From Oscillospiraceae bacterium (lineage in GTDB: Bacteria > Bacillota > Clostridia > Oscillospirales > Ruminococcaceae), in the NCBI GenBank assembly GCA_022792755.1, contig JAAWBP010000153.1, positions 1 to 7,461 on the forward strand: 7,461 nt of DNA, in the 5' to 3' direction. The notes under the pieces were generated by a model. That model did no database searches. It was not told the origin of the DNA and was given only the letters and a program-made list of their open reading frames with translations. This document shows, in pieces, positions 1 to 6,430 of this stretch; the stretch's first letter is position 1; the number at the start of each line of letters is the position of its first letter. Position numbers and translations under genes: made by a program.

Positions 1-146
1 CCCTCTATTTCGCTGACGAAGGGGACCAGATCTGGGATATTGCAAAACGGTATCACACCTCGGTCGGGGCGATCCTGGAGGAAAACGACCTCGACACGGA
101 AACGATGAAGCAGGGCGGAATGATCTTAATCCCGCTGATTGACTAA
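1..146 (+). CDS. LysM-domain protein, C-terminal fragment (probable spore-associated protein)
   Basis: This is the 3' end of a gene that starts before the window. The reading frame begins at base 3 and gives 47 residues before a TAA at 144-146. They form nearly one LysM module: the start YFADEGDQIWDIAKRYH matches the usual Y-x-V-x-x-GD-x-xW-x-IA-x-x-Y pattern, then SVGAILEENDL, and the end MILIPLID matches the G-x-x-LxIP ending. LysM modules bind N-acetylglucosamine glycans such as peptidoglycan. In Clostridia, spore proteins with DUF3794 (SPOCS) repeats often end in one LysM placed like this one, and the next gene is spoIVA, so a coat or cortex role is a reasonable inference. The N-terminal domains are not visible. 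The gap to spoIVA is 17 nt, so co-transcription is likely. The LysM call is firm; the spore role is inferred from context. Confidence 0.72.
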   Translation, partial: LYFADEGDQIWDIAKRYHTSVGAILEENDLDTETMKQGGMILIPLID

Positions 147-151
147 TATAC

Positions 152-158
152 AGGAGGG
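152..158 (+). promoter_or_regulatory. Ribosome binding site of spoIVA
   Basis: AGGAGGG is a full Shine-Dalgarno match. It lies 5-6 nt before the GTG at 164 and 11-12 nt before the ATG at 170. Spacing favours the GTG, while alignment with B. subtilis SpoIVA favours the ATG (see the gene entry). Confidence 0.75.
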
Positions 159-163
159 CAGGC

Positions 164-1648
164 GTGTTTATGGAGACCAAAAGTATTTACAGCGACATTG
201 CAAAAAGAACCGACGGCAATATCTATCTGGGGGTTGTCGGCCCGGTGAGAACCGGAAAATCCACCTTTATCAAGCGGTTTATGGAAACGTTGGTGATCCC
301 GAATATCGACAGTGAATACCGCCGGGAGCGCGCCGTCGACGAGCTTCCGCAGTCCTCAGCGGGACGCACGATTATGACGACCGAGCCGAAGTTCATCCCG
401 GAGGAAGCGGTCAAAATCACCCTGGACGGAGGCGCTTCCCTCAATGTCCGACTGATCGACTGTGTCGGTTATATCGTACCGAGTTCCCTGGGGTATTTTG
501 AGAATGAAGCCCCCCGGATGGTCGTCACACCGTGGTTCGACGAGGAAGTCCCTTTTATTATGGCGGCTGAGGTCGGGACACAGAAGGTCATCACCGAACA
601 TTCGACGATTGGGCTGGTGGTGACGACCGACGGGAGCATCGGTGAAATTCCGCGGGACGAATATGAGGAAGCGGAAGAGCGGGTCATCAACGAGCTCAAA
701 GAGATCAACAAGCCCTTTACCGTCCTTTTGAACTGCCAGTATCCGGGCAGCGAAAGTGCCAGACAGCTTGCGGCTGAATTGGCTGAGAAATACGGCGTGC
801 CGGTGATGGCGCTCAACTGCCTCGAAATGTCCGAGGGAGACATCCGGGCCATCCTCTCCCAGATGCTTGAGCAGTTCCCGGTCAAAGAGGTTTCGGTCGA
901 CCTGCCGAAGTGGGTTTCCAGCCTGCAAAAGGATCACTGGCTCAAGTCGGCGGTCTTTGGAGCAGTCAGGGAGTCCGGACGGAGTCTCGAACATATGAGC
1001 GAGGTCGGGCAGATGGCCGAGAGCATCTGTGCCTGCGAGCACGTCGCAAAAACCGGCGTGGTTTCCATGGATATGGGGAGCGGGACGGCTAAGATCGAAG
1101 TACTGCTCAAAAACGACCTCTTTTATAAAATTTTGGGAGAGGTTACTGGGCTTGAAATTGACGATGAATCCAAGCTGATGCCCTGCATGATCGAGCTTGC
1201 GGCGATGAAAAAACAGTTCGACAAGATCAGGGATGCACTGGAAGAGGTCAACGTCACCGGCTATGGAATCGTCATGCCGTCGTTGGATGAGCTCAGCCTC
1301 GAGGAGCCGGAAATTGTCAAGCAGGGCGGGCGCTACGGGATCAGGCTCAAGGCGAGCGCGCCGTCAATCCACATGATGCGGGCGGATATCACGACCGAGG
1401 TCAACCCGATCGTCGGAAACGAACGTCAGTCCGAGGAGCTGATGCAGAGCCTGCTCCAGGAATTTGAGGAGAACCCGCAAAAGGTTTGGGCTTCCAACAT
1501 CTTTGGAAAATCCCTCCACGAGCTGGTCAACGATGGACTGCACAACAAACTCTACCGGATGCCGGCGGACGCACGCCTCAAGCTCCAGGAAACCATCGAG
1601 CGGATCATCAACGAGGGTTGTACAGGATTGATTTGTATCATTCTTTAA
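164..1648 (+). CDS. spoIVA: SpoIVA, spore coat morphogenetic ATPase
   Basis: SpoIVA is a cytoskeleton-like protein that binds and hydrolyses ATP to polymerise irreversibly on the outer forespore membrane. There it forms the coat basement layer, anchored by SpoVM, and is also needed for cortex formation. The protein matches B. subtilis SpoIVA from end to end, as recalled from memory. In the 494-residue numbering, Walker A is GPVRTGKS at 26-33 (K32), the conserved block around IMTTEPKF carries the sensor threonines T72-T73, and the Walker B aspartate is D99 in LIDCVGY. These correspond to B. subtilis K30, T70-T71 and D97. The C-terminus ends ERIINEG...LICIIL and keeps the glycine equivalent to G486, linked to SpoVM recognition. 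Starting at GTG 164 gives 494 residues with good RBS spacing; starting at ATG 170 gives 492, exactly the B. subtilis length and alignment. Expression in the mother cell under sigma-E is expected from the family, but I found no convincing sigma-E promoter here. The protein has more cysteines than the Bacillus one, including two near the C-terminus. Confidence 0.97.
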   Translation: MFMETKSIYSDIAKRTDGNIYLGVVGPVRTGKSTFIKRFMETLVIPNIDSEYRRERAVDELPQSSAGRTIMTTEPKFIPEEAVKITLDGGASLNVRLIDCVGYIVPSSLGYFENEAPRMVVTPWFDEEVPFIMAAEVGTQKVITEHSTIGLVVTTDGSIGEIPRDEYEEAEERVINELKEINKPFTVLLNCQYPGSESARQLAAELAEKYGVPVMALNCLEMSEGDIRAILSQMLEQFPVKEVSVDLPKWVSSLQKDHWLKSAVFGAVRESGRSLEHMSEVGQMAESICACEHVAKTGVVSMDMGSGTAKIEVLLKNDLFYKILGEVTGLEIDDESKLMPCMIELAAMKKQFDKIRDALEEVNVTGYGIVMPSLDELSLEEPEIVKQGGRYGIRLKASAPSIHMMRADITTEVNPIVGNERQSEELMQSLLQEFEENPQKVWASNIFGKSLHELVNDGLHNKLYRMPADARLKLQETIERIINEGCTGLICIIL

Positions 1649-1655
1649 AATTTCC

Positions 1656-1689
1656 AAAAAACGCACGGAGAATTTCTCCGTGCGTTTTT
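1656..1689 (+). terminator. Intrinsic terminator after spoIVA
   Basis: An 11-bp perfect stem (ACGCACGGAGA at 1661-1671 with TCTCCGTGCGT at 1675-1685) closes a 3-nt loop and is followed by a T tract at 1685-1689. The A tract at 1656-1660 can extend the stem and makes the element potentially bidirectional. It begins 7 nt after the spoIVA stop codon and separates the sporulation unit from the transporter operon. Confidence 0.93.
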
Positions 1690-1705
1690 GTGCAAACAGC
1701 ACAAA
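1687..1705 (+). repeat. Inverted repeat (hairpin) just after the terminator
   Basis: TTTGTGC (1687-1693) and GCACAAA (1699-1705) are perfect complements around a 5-nt AAACA loop. The left arm uses the end of the terminator T tract, and the right arm shares ACAAA with the next dyad at 1701-1723, so only one of the two structures can form at a time in RNA. It may be part of an operator or may be chance; its length is modest. Confidence 0.45.
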
Positions 1706-1723
1706 TTTATGATCGAAATTTGT
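1701..1723. promoter_or_regulatory. AT-rich dyad, candidate operator of the transporter operon
   Basis: ACAAATTT (1701-1708) and AAATTTGT (1716-1723) form a perfect 8-bp inverted repeat with a 7-nt spacer (ATGATCG). The dyad ends 21 bp upstream of the -35 box of the operon promoter, a position more typical of an activator site than of a steric repressor site. The 23-bp size suits a homodimeric DNA-binding protein. The cognate regulator is not in the window. This is inferred from symmetry and position only. Confidence 0.5.
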
Positions 1724-1744
1724 CTGGTTAAGGGCTAATTTCGC

Positions 1745-1773
1745 TTGACTTTAACTTGATATCCGAATAGAAT
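1745..1773 (+). promoter_or_regulatory. Sigma-A type promoter of the ABC transporter operon
   Basis: The -35 box TTGACT (1745-1750) and the -10 box TAGAAT (1768-1773) each match the consensus at five of six positions and are separated by the ideal 17 nt. Transcription would start near 1780, leaving a leader of about 33 nt before the adaptor start at 1813. It is the only good promoter seen between the spoIVA terminator and the operon. The match to the housekeeping sigma factor suggests expression in vegetative cells, not mother-cell expression like spoIVA. Confidence 0.8.
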
Positions 1774-1800
1774 AAAAAGAAAGATTTAACAGCTATGTAC

Positions 1801-1806
1801 AGGAGT
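1801..1806 (+). promoter_or_regulatory. Ribosome binding site that fixes the adaptor start
   Basis: AGGAGT lies 6 nt before the ATG at 1813. The earlier in-frame ATG at 1795 overlaps this region, has no Shine-Dalgarno of its own, and would add six residues (MYRSGI) in front of the signal peptide. The start at 1813 is therefore preferred. Confidence 0.85.
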
Positions 1807-1812
1807 GGAATC

Positions 1813-2838
1813 ATGCATTATAAAAGATTGTGGAAAAATGCCTTTGCACTTACGGGGGTTCTGGTGTTGCTGAGCGGCTGCTCTATGCTTCCTGAAGAGG
1901 AGGCGGCGCTCGCCCCGCCTTTGATTCAGCCCACAGAGGTTACATATGAGACGGAGGAAGCAGTGGTTGGAACCCTTTCCGAAGTGCTCAACGAAAATTG
2001 TACGGTGGTCTCCAACCGCCAGTATGAGCTCTCTTTCGGGCAGCAGAGCGGCTACCTCAGTTCCAAGGAGGTTGCGGTCGGTACGGCTGTCACCAAAGGG
2101 CAGGTCTTGGCGCGGCTGGACTGCGGTGATGCACAAAGGCAGCTCGAAGATGCAAAAATCAGCCTGGAAATTCAGAAGGTCAACCTGGAACAGGCGCTGT
2201 CCAAAGGGCTGCCGGATACTGACACAAAAGGGAACAAGGTGAATTTTGCCGCGCAGATCGCTCAGCTTCAGATCAATCAGACCCAGCTGAAGATCAACAG
2301 CCTGCGGGAAACGATCGACAACGCCACGATCTACTCCCCGGCGAACGGCGTTGTCACCTATATGACCGATACTGCGGTCGGCGGTTCCGTCCAGAATCGG
2401 ACCGCAGTCTGTCAGGTTGCGGATCTTTCCCGTCTGGAGTTCGAGTACACTGGCCCAAAAGCCTCTAAGTTCAAGCTCGGCATGGAAGTGACTTTGACGA
2501 TAGACGGAAAAGAGTATACCGGGACGGTGAGCGCAACACAGGACAGCGTTCCAAAGGATCAAAGGGAAGCCTTCAGCGGAAAGGTGCGGCTTTCCCTCAG
2601 TTCGATGCCGGAGGTTTCTCTGGGCGATTCCGTGCGCTTCACCGCTGTCACCTCTGTGAAGGAAAACACGGTGATCGTGCCGAAAAACGCCGTGAGCGGG
2701 TATGTAAACTCCTATTCTGTCCAGATTTATCAGGACGGGGTCGTTACAGAGCGGACAGTTGAAGTCGGCATCAGCAACTCCACCCAAATTGAAATTTTGA
2801 AGGGTGTGGACGCCGGGGAACTGGTAGTGGTCAAATAG
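1813..2838 (+). CDS. MacA/HlyD-family lipoprotein adaptor of an ABC transporter
   Basis: The predicted protein has 341 residues and is a membrane-fusion (periplasmic adaptor) type subunit tethered to the outer face of the cytoplasmic membrane. The N-terminus is a lipoprotein signal peptide: basic MHYKRLWK, a hydrophobic core, then lipobox LSGC with the lipidated cysteine at C23. The mature part follows the adaptor order: first half of the lipoyl-like domain at about 79-103 (SGYLSSKEVAVGTAVTKGQV), a short helical hairpin at about 106-170 rich in Q, L and K (QLEDAKISLEIQKVNLEQAL), second lipoyl half around IYSPANGVV (about 173-181), a beta-barrel at about 206-282, and a membrane-proximal domain ending GVDAGELVVVK. 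The permease follows after 13 nt and the ATPases after that, as in B. subtilis YknWXYZ-type loci. Its likely job is to stabilise the transporter and stimulate its ATPase or guide substrate. Cysteines C104 and C200 fall in the two lipoyl halves and C63 lies before them. The family is clear; the substrate is unknown. Confidence 0.9.
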   Translation: MHYKRLWKNAFALTGVLVLLSGCSMLPEEEAALAPPLIQPTEVTYETEEAVVGTLSEVLNENCTVVSNRQYELSFGQQSGYLSSKEVAVGTAVTKGQVLARLDCGDAQRQLEDAKISLEIQKVNLEQALSKGLPDTDTKGNKVNFAAQIAQLQINQTQLKINSLRETIDNATIYSPANGVVTYMTDTAVGGSVQNRTAVCQVADLSRLEFEYTGPKASKFKLGMEVTLTIDGKEYTGTVSATQDSVPKDQREAFSGKVRLSLSSMPEVSLGDSVRFTAVTSVKENTVIVPKNAVSGYVNSYSVQIYQDGVVTERTVEVGISNSTQIEILKGVDAGELVVVK

Positions 2839-2844
2839 GGGAGG
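2839..2844 (+). promoter_or_regulatory. Ribosome binding site that supports a TTG start for the permease
   Basis: GGGAGG starts directly after the adaptor stop codon (TAG 2836-2838) and lies 7 nt before the TTG at 2852. The next in-frame candidates, GTG 2864 and TTG 2867, are too far from it, so the TTG at 2852 is the best start. Confidence 0.75.
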
Positions 2845-2851
2845 AAGCCGT

Positions 2852-5746
2852 TTGTTTATACATGTGTTGCGGAAAATGCTGCGCAATAAGTGGATGGTTC
2901 TTTGCCTGATTATCGGCTCAGTCCTCGCCGTCTCCACCATCAGCAGTATGCCGATCTATTCAAACAGCATCTATCAGAGGATGCTGATCAAGGATATGCA
3001 GGATTATCAAGTCCAAAACAATGAATACCCCGGCCAGGTGACGGTTTACCATTCTTTGGGAAAGGCGAGCGGGGCGGCGGAAAAGCTGACTGGCTATCAG
3101 CGTGTAGCGGAGATTATGGACGGTGGATGGATTTCGGAGCTGGGGCTTCCGATTCAGGCATACTCCCAGTCCTGGAGCACGATACCGCTTCAGACCCTGC
3201 CCGACCGGTATGCCGATTTGGGTAGGGATGGGATCAGCTCTCAGGTAGTGGCGGCCGAGGGGATCGAAGACCATGTGGAGTTGATTTCGGGAAGCTGTCC
3301 CAGCGCCGAGCCGGCAGACGGCTATTATGAGGTGATGATTGCGCAGAATGCCATGGGGTATTTCAGCCTGTCCACAGGGGACACTGCGCTGATCCTCCCC
3401 TATCCCGGCGAAGAGGGAATCATGGAGCCGGTCAAGATCAAGGTGACCGGTGTCTTCAAATACCGGGATGCTTCTGATATCTATTGGAGTGAGAAACAGA
3501 GCACCCTTGGAAAAAATCTGGTGATGAACAGCGAGCTTTACAAAAGCGTCTTTCTCACTGAGGACACTGTTCCCATGACCTCGTATTCGAGTTGGCATTA
3601 TGCGGTTGATTACAGCCAGATGCGGGTTTCTCAGTCCTCCTTTTACCGTTCTGTCCTGGAACGGCAGAACAGCGTCTTCACCTCGGCGACCACAGTGTCG
3701 TCCCCGATGCTGGATTCTCTCAAGAGCTATTCGTCCCGGATGGGTTCTCTTTCCGTAACTCTTTGGATCCTTCAAATTCCGGTGATCCTGATGCTCCTTC
3801 TCTACATCTTCATGGTCTCAAAGCTGATCGTAGATTATGACGGGAACGATATTGCCGTCCAAAAAAGCCGCGGCGCCAGCAACTTGCAGATCTTCAACAG
3901 CTATGTGGTGGAAGGGATTGCGATTTCAGTGATTGCGGTTCTGGTCGGCCCCTTTATCGGGTTCGGCATCTGCAAAGTGCTCGGGCTGTCTAATGGCTTT
4001 TTGGAGTTTGTCTCCCGCAAGGGTGTTCTGGTTGAGCTGACTCCCGATACCTATCTTTACTCGCTTCTGGCGATTGGGGCGTTTCTTTTGACGATGCTGG
4101 TCCCGGTGCTGGCGGCGGCAAGGGGGAATATCGTCAAACACAAACGGGCGAAAAGCCGCAATACCGACAAGCCATTCTGGAAAAAGTTTTACCTCGACTT
4201 CGTGTTGCTGGGAGTTGCCCTTTACGGGCTTTTCAGCTATCAGAACAGCGTCAAACTTTTGGGGGATTCGGGCGTGTCTGGGGCGCAGGCGATTGACCCG
4301 CTCCTGTTTTTGATCAGTACCTTGTTTATCTTAGCAGTAGCACTTTTGTTCCTTCGTTTTTATCCGCTGATGGTCCGGCTGGTTTTTTGGATTGGAAGAA
4401 AACGCTGGGGCGCAGGCGCCTATGCGTCTCTGATCCAGGTTTCAAGGACGCGGAGCAGCCATTTTTTGATGGTGTTCCTGATTATGACGGTTTCACTCGG
4501 CATCTTCAGCAGCGTCTCCGCCCGTTCGCTCAACACTTTTGTGGAAGACCGGGTGAAATATCAAGACGGCGCGGATCTCGTCCTAGAGGAAACCTGGCCT
4601 TTTAAATCAATCAAAGTCTATGTCGACGACGCTGGGAATATGGTTCCCTATGACGAGGAGAGCGAGAGTTCTGATCCGGATGATGAAAATAATACAGTCA
4701 ACGCCGTCAGTACAGTGTCCTACCGGGAGCCCTCCTTTTCGAAATTTTTACAGCTTGAGACCATCGAATTGGCGACAAAGGTGATGAAGGACACCGGCGC
4801 GACGATTAAGGGGAACGCCTCCAATTCGTCCTCTTTGAAGGCGGAGCTCATGGGGGTCATTCCCTATGAGTTCGGGCAGATGGCCTGGTCACGGGAGGAT
4901 CTTCTTCCCGCGCATCTCAACACCTATCTCAACATCATGACCCAAACGCCGGATGCGGTCTTTATCTCCCGTTCTGCGGCGGAGAAGGGAAACATCAAAC
5001 CGGGAGATATGATCAGCCTGAGCTGGTCGGGGCAGTTGAAGTCCGTTGAGGTCACTGTCTATGGCGTGGTGGATTACTGGCCAAGCCTCAACCCGGAAAA
5101 GGAAAGCGCTGTGGACCCGGACCCGGTCTTCATCATCGGGAACCTCGATTACCTCAACGCTGGGATGCTGATCCGCCCCTATCAGGTCTGGATGAAGCGG
5201 GCAGAGGGCGTGACAACGGAAGAAATTTATCAGGAATTTGAGGAAAAGGGAATTTCTTTTACCTCCCTCACCAATATGCAGCAAGACCTGGTCGGGGAGA
5301 AAAACGATCCGATGCTCCAGGGAACCAACGGCACCCTGACGCTGAGCTTTATCATAACGATGGTAATTACGCTGATCGGCTTTTTGATCTATTGGATCTT
5401 CAATATCCGAAACAGGACGTTGCAGTTCGGCATTCTGCGGGCGATGGGGCTTTCTAAGAGGAGCTTGATCGGGATGATCCTCTGGGAGCAGGTCTTGATT
5501 TCGGGGGTCGCAATTCTGGCCGGCTTGCTGATCGGAACACTGGCGAGCTACCTGTTTGTTCCCTTGTTACAGGTGGTTTACAGCGCTTCGGAACAGGTGC
5601 CTCCTTTCCGTGTGATTGTCTATTCGGGGGATTACCTGCGCATCTTCGTCATTCTCGGGCTGATGCTGGTTGTCGGTTCGGCTGTTTTGGGCTACATCAT
5701 TTCAAAGGTCAAGATGGATCAGGCGCTGAAGCTGGGGGAGGACTGA
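2852..5746 (+). CDS. FtsX/MacB-type ABC transporter permease, internally duplicated
   Basis: The 964-residue integral membrane protein is the transmembrane subunit of a MacB/LolCE-type ABC system. I see about ten membrane segments: 14-34, 303-326, 352-377, 402-424, 447-464, 483-512, 536-556, 829-851, 877-904 and 928-950. Segments 1-4 and 7-10 form two FtsX-like units, each with a large extracytoplasmic domain after its first segment (about 35-300 and 557-828); segments 5-6 join them. Each unit keeps the cytoplasmic loop that contacts the ATPase: IAVQKSRGASNLQIF (334-348) in the first, RTLQFGILRAMGLSKRSLIG (855-874) in the second. The second outer domain has an acidic, serine-rich stretch at about 600-617. 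The start is a TTG, chosen by RBS spacing. An adaptor gene lies upstream and two ATPase genes downstream. Proteins of this superfamily usually do not form a classical channel but pass motion across the membrane to drive export or extraction of peptides or lipids. The family assignment is strong; the cargo is unknown. Confidence 0.93.
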   Translation: MFIHVLRKMLRNKWMVLCLIIGSVLAVSTISSMPIYSNSIYQRMLIKDMQDYQVQNNEYPGQVTVYHSLGKASGAAEKLTGYQRVAEIMDGGWISELGLPIQAYSQSWSTIPLQTLPDRYADLGRDGISSQVVAAEGIEDHVELISGSCPSAEPADGYYEVMIAQNAMGYFSLSTGDTALILPYPGEEGIMEPVKIKVTGVFKYRDASDIYWSEKQSTLGKNLVMNSELYKSVFLTEDTVPMTSYSSWHYAVDYSQMRVSQSSFYRSVLERQNSVFTSATTVSSPMLDSLKSYSSRMGSLSVTLWILQIPVILMLLLYIFMVSKLIVDYDGNDIAVQKSRGASNLQIFNSYVVEGIAISVIAVLVGPFIGFGICKVLGLSNGFLEFVSRKGVLVELTPDTYLYSLLAIGAFLLTMLVPVLAAARGNIVKHKRAKSRNTDKPFWKKFYLDFVLLGVALYGLFSYQNSVKLLGDSGVSGAQAIDPLLFLISTLFILAVALLFLRFYPLMVRLVFWIGRKRWGAGAYASLIQVSRTRSSHFLMVFLIMTVSLGIFSSVSARSLNTFVEDRVKYQDGADLVLEETWPFKSIKVYVDDAGNMVPYDEESESSDPDDENNTVNAVSTVSYREPSFSKFLQLETIELATKVMKDTGATIKGNASNSSSLKAELMGVIPYEFGQMAWSREDLLPAHLNTYLNIMTQTPDAVFISRSAAEKGNIKPGDMISLSWSGQLKSVEVTVYGVVDYWPSLNPEKESAVDPDPVFIIGNLDYLNAGMLIRPYQVWMKRAEGVTTEEIYQEFEEKGISFTSLTNMQQDLVGEKNDPMLQGTNGTLTLSFIITMVITLIGFLIYWIFNIRNRTLQFGILRAMGLSKRSLIGMILWEQVLISGVAILAGLLIGTLASYLFVPLLQVVYSASEQVPPFRVIVYSGDYLRIFVILGLMLVVGSAVLGYIISKVKMDQALKLGED
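5737..5741 (+). promoter_or_regulatory. Ribosome binding site of the first ATPase
   Basis: GGAGG, inside a longer purine run that starts at 5734, lies within the last codons of the permease gene and 8 nt before the ATG at 5750. The permease stop (TGA 5744-5746) falls between them, which suggests translational coupling. Confidence 0.75.
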
Positions 5747-5749
5747 CAG

Positions 5750-6430
5750 ATGGATTCGATGATAAAAACACAGAACCTCTGCCGGGAATTTCGGTCGGGT
5801 CAGGCGGTCGTCCATGCGCTGAACAATGTGTCGATCGAGGTTCCCGCCGGCAGGCTGACCATTCTGCGCGGCCGCTCCGGTTCCGGGAAGACCACCCTGC
5901 TCAATTCGCTGGGGGCGCTGGACCGCCCCACATCGGGGGAAATCTGGTTCGACGGGAAAGACATCACCAAGCTCTCGGAAAAGGCGCGGGATGAATTTCG
6001 GCGATTGCAGACTGGGTTCATCTTCCAGTCGGTCGCGTTGATGGCGACGATGTCGGCCTACGAAAACGTGGAATTCGGGATGCGGATCGCCGGTGTTCCG
6101 GCGGCAGAGCGGAAAAAACGGGCGGAGGAAAGCTTGGAGCTGGTCGGATTGGCAAAGCGGATGACCCACCGTCCGCAGGAGATGTCGGGCGGCGAACAGC
6201 AGAGGGTGGCGATTGCACGTGCGATTGCGCACCATCCTAAAATCATCTTTGCGGATGAGCCGACGGCAGAGCTTGACACGGCGATGGGGCTTTATGTTAT
6301 GAAAGCCTTCAAGGATTTGATTGCCACCGAGGGAATCACCATTGTGATGACGACGCACGATCCCAATATGATGGAGATTGCTGACCGGGTTTATACCTTG
6401 CAGGATGGGGTGATTATCGATGAGCGGTGA
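5750..6430 (+). CDS. MacB/LolD-type ABC transporter ATP-binding protein (first ATPase)
   Basis: This 226-residue stand-alone nucleotide-binding subunit binds and hydrolyses ATP at the cytoplasmic face to power the permease encoded 3 nt upstream. All catalytic motifs are intact: Walker A GRSGSGKTT at 41-49, Q-loop glutamine Q93 in FIFQS, signature MSGGEQQRVAIARA at 145-158, Walker B IIFADEP at 165-171 with catalytic glutamate E170, D-loop ELDT at 174-177, and switch histidine H203 in TTHD. The length is normal for the MacB/LolD/FtsE group, with no extra domain. The D-loop region reads PTAELD where many relatives have PTGALD or PTGNLD. The start at 5750 has a well-spaced RBS; an in-frame ATG at 5759 would remove three residues and is less likely. 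It ends overlapping the second ATPase by 11 nt. It probably pairs with that protein or with itself under the permease. Confidence 0.95.
   Translation: MDSMIKTQNLCREFRSGQAVVHALNNVSIEVPAGRLTILRGRSGSGKTTLLNSLGALDRPTSGEIWFDGKDITKLSEKARDEFRRLQTGFIFQSVALMATMSAYENVEFGMRIAGVPAAERKKRAEESLELVGLAKRMTHRPQEMSGGEQQRVAIARAIAHHPKIIFADEPTAELDTAMGLYVMKAFKDLIATEGITIVMTTHDPNMMEIADRVYTLQDGVIIDER

Noticed and set aside
35..58. Possible sigma-E promoter for spoIVA (GATATT at 36-41 and TATCACAC at 51-58)
   Set aside because: The spacer is only 9 nt, too short for a sigma-E promoter, and the bases are fully explained as LysM codons. The real promoter is probably upstream of the window.
356..1042. Long minus-strand open frame opposite spoIVA
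   Set aside because: It lies entirely on the opposite strand of the well-recognised spoIVA gene. The translation shows no known domain and has the composition of an antisense frame in a GC-rich gene.
1795..1812. Upstream ATG start for the adaptor
   Set aside because: It would place the strong Shine-Dalgarno inside the coding region and adds a non-conserved MYRSGI ahead of a normal lipoprotein signal peptide.
1786..2940. 384-codon minus-strand open frame opposite the adaptor gene
   Set aside because: The + strand encodes a clear lipoprotein adaptor with signal peptide, RBS and promoter. The antisense translation is rich in H, R and Q, has no recognisable motif and is a shadow frame.
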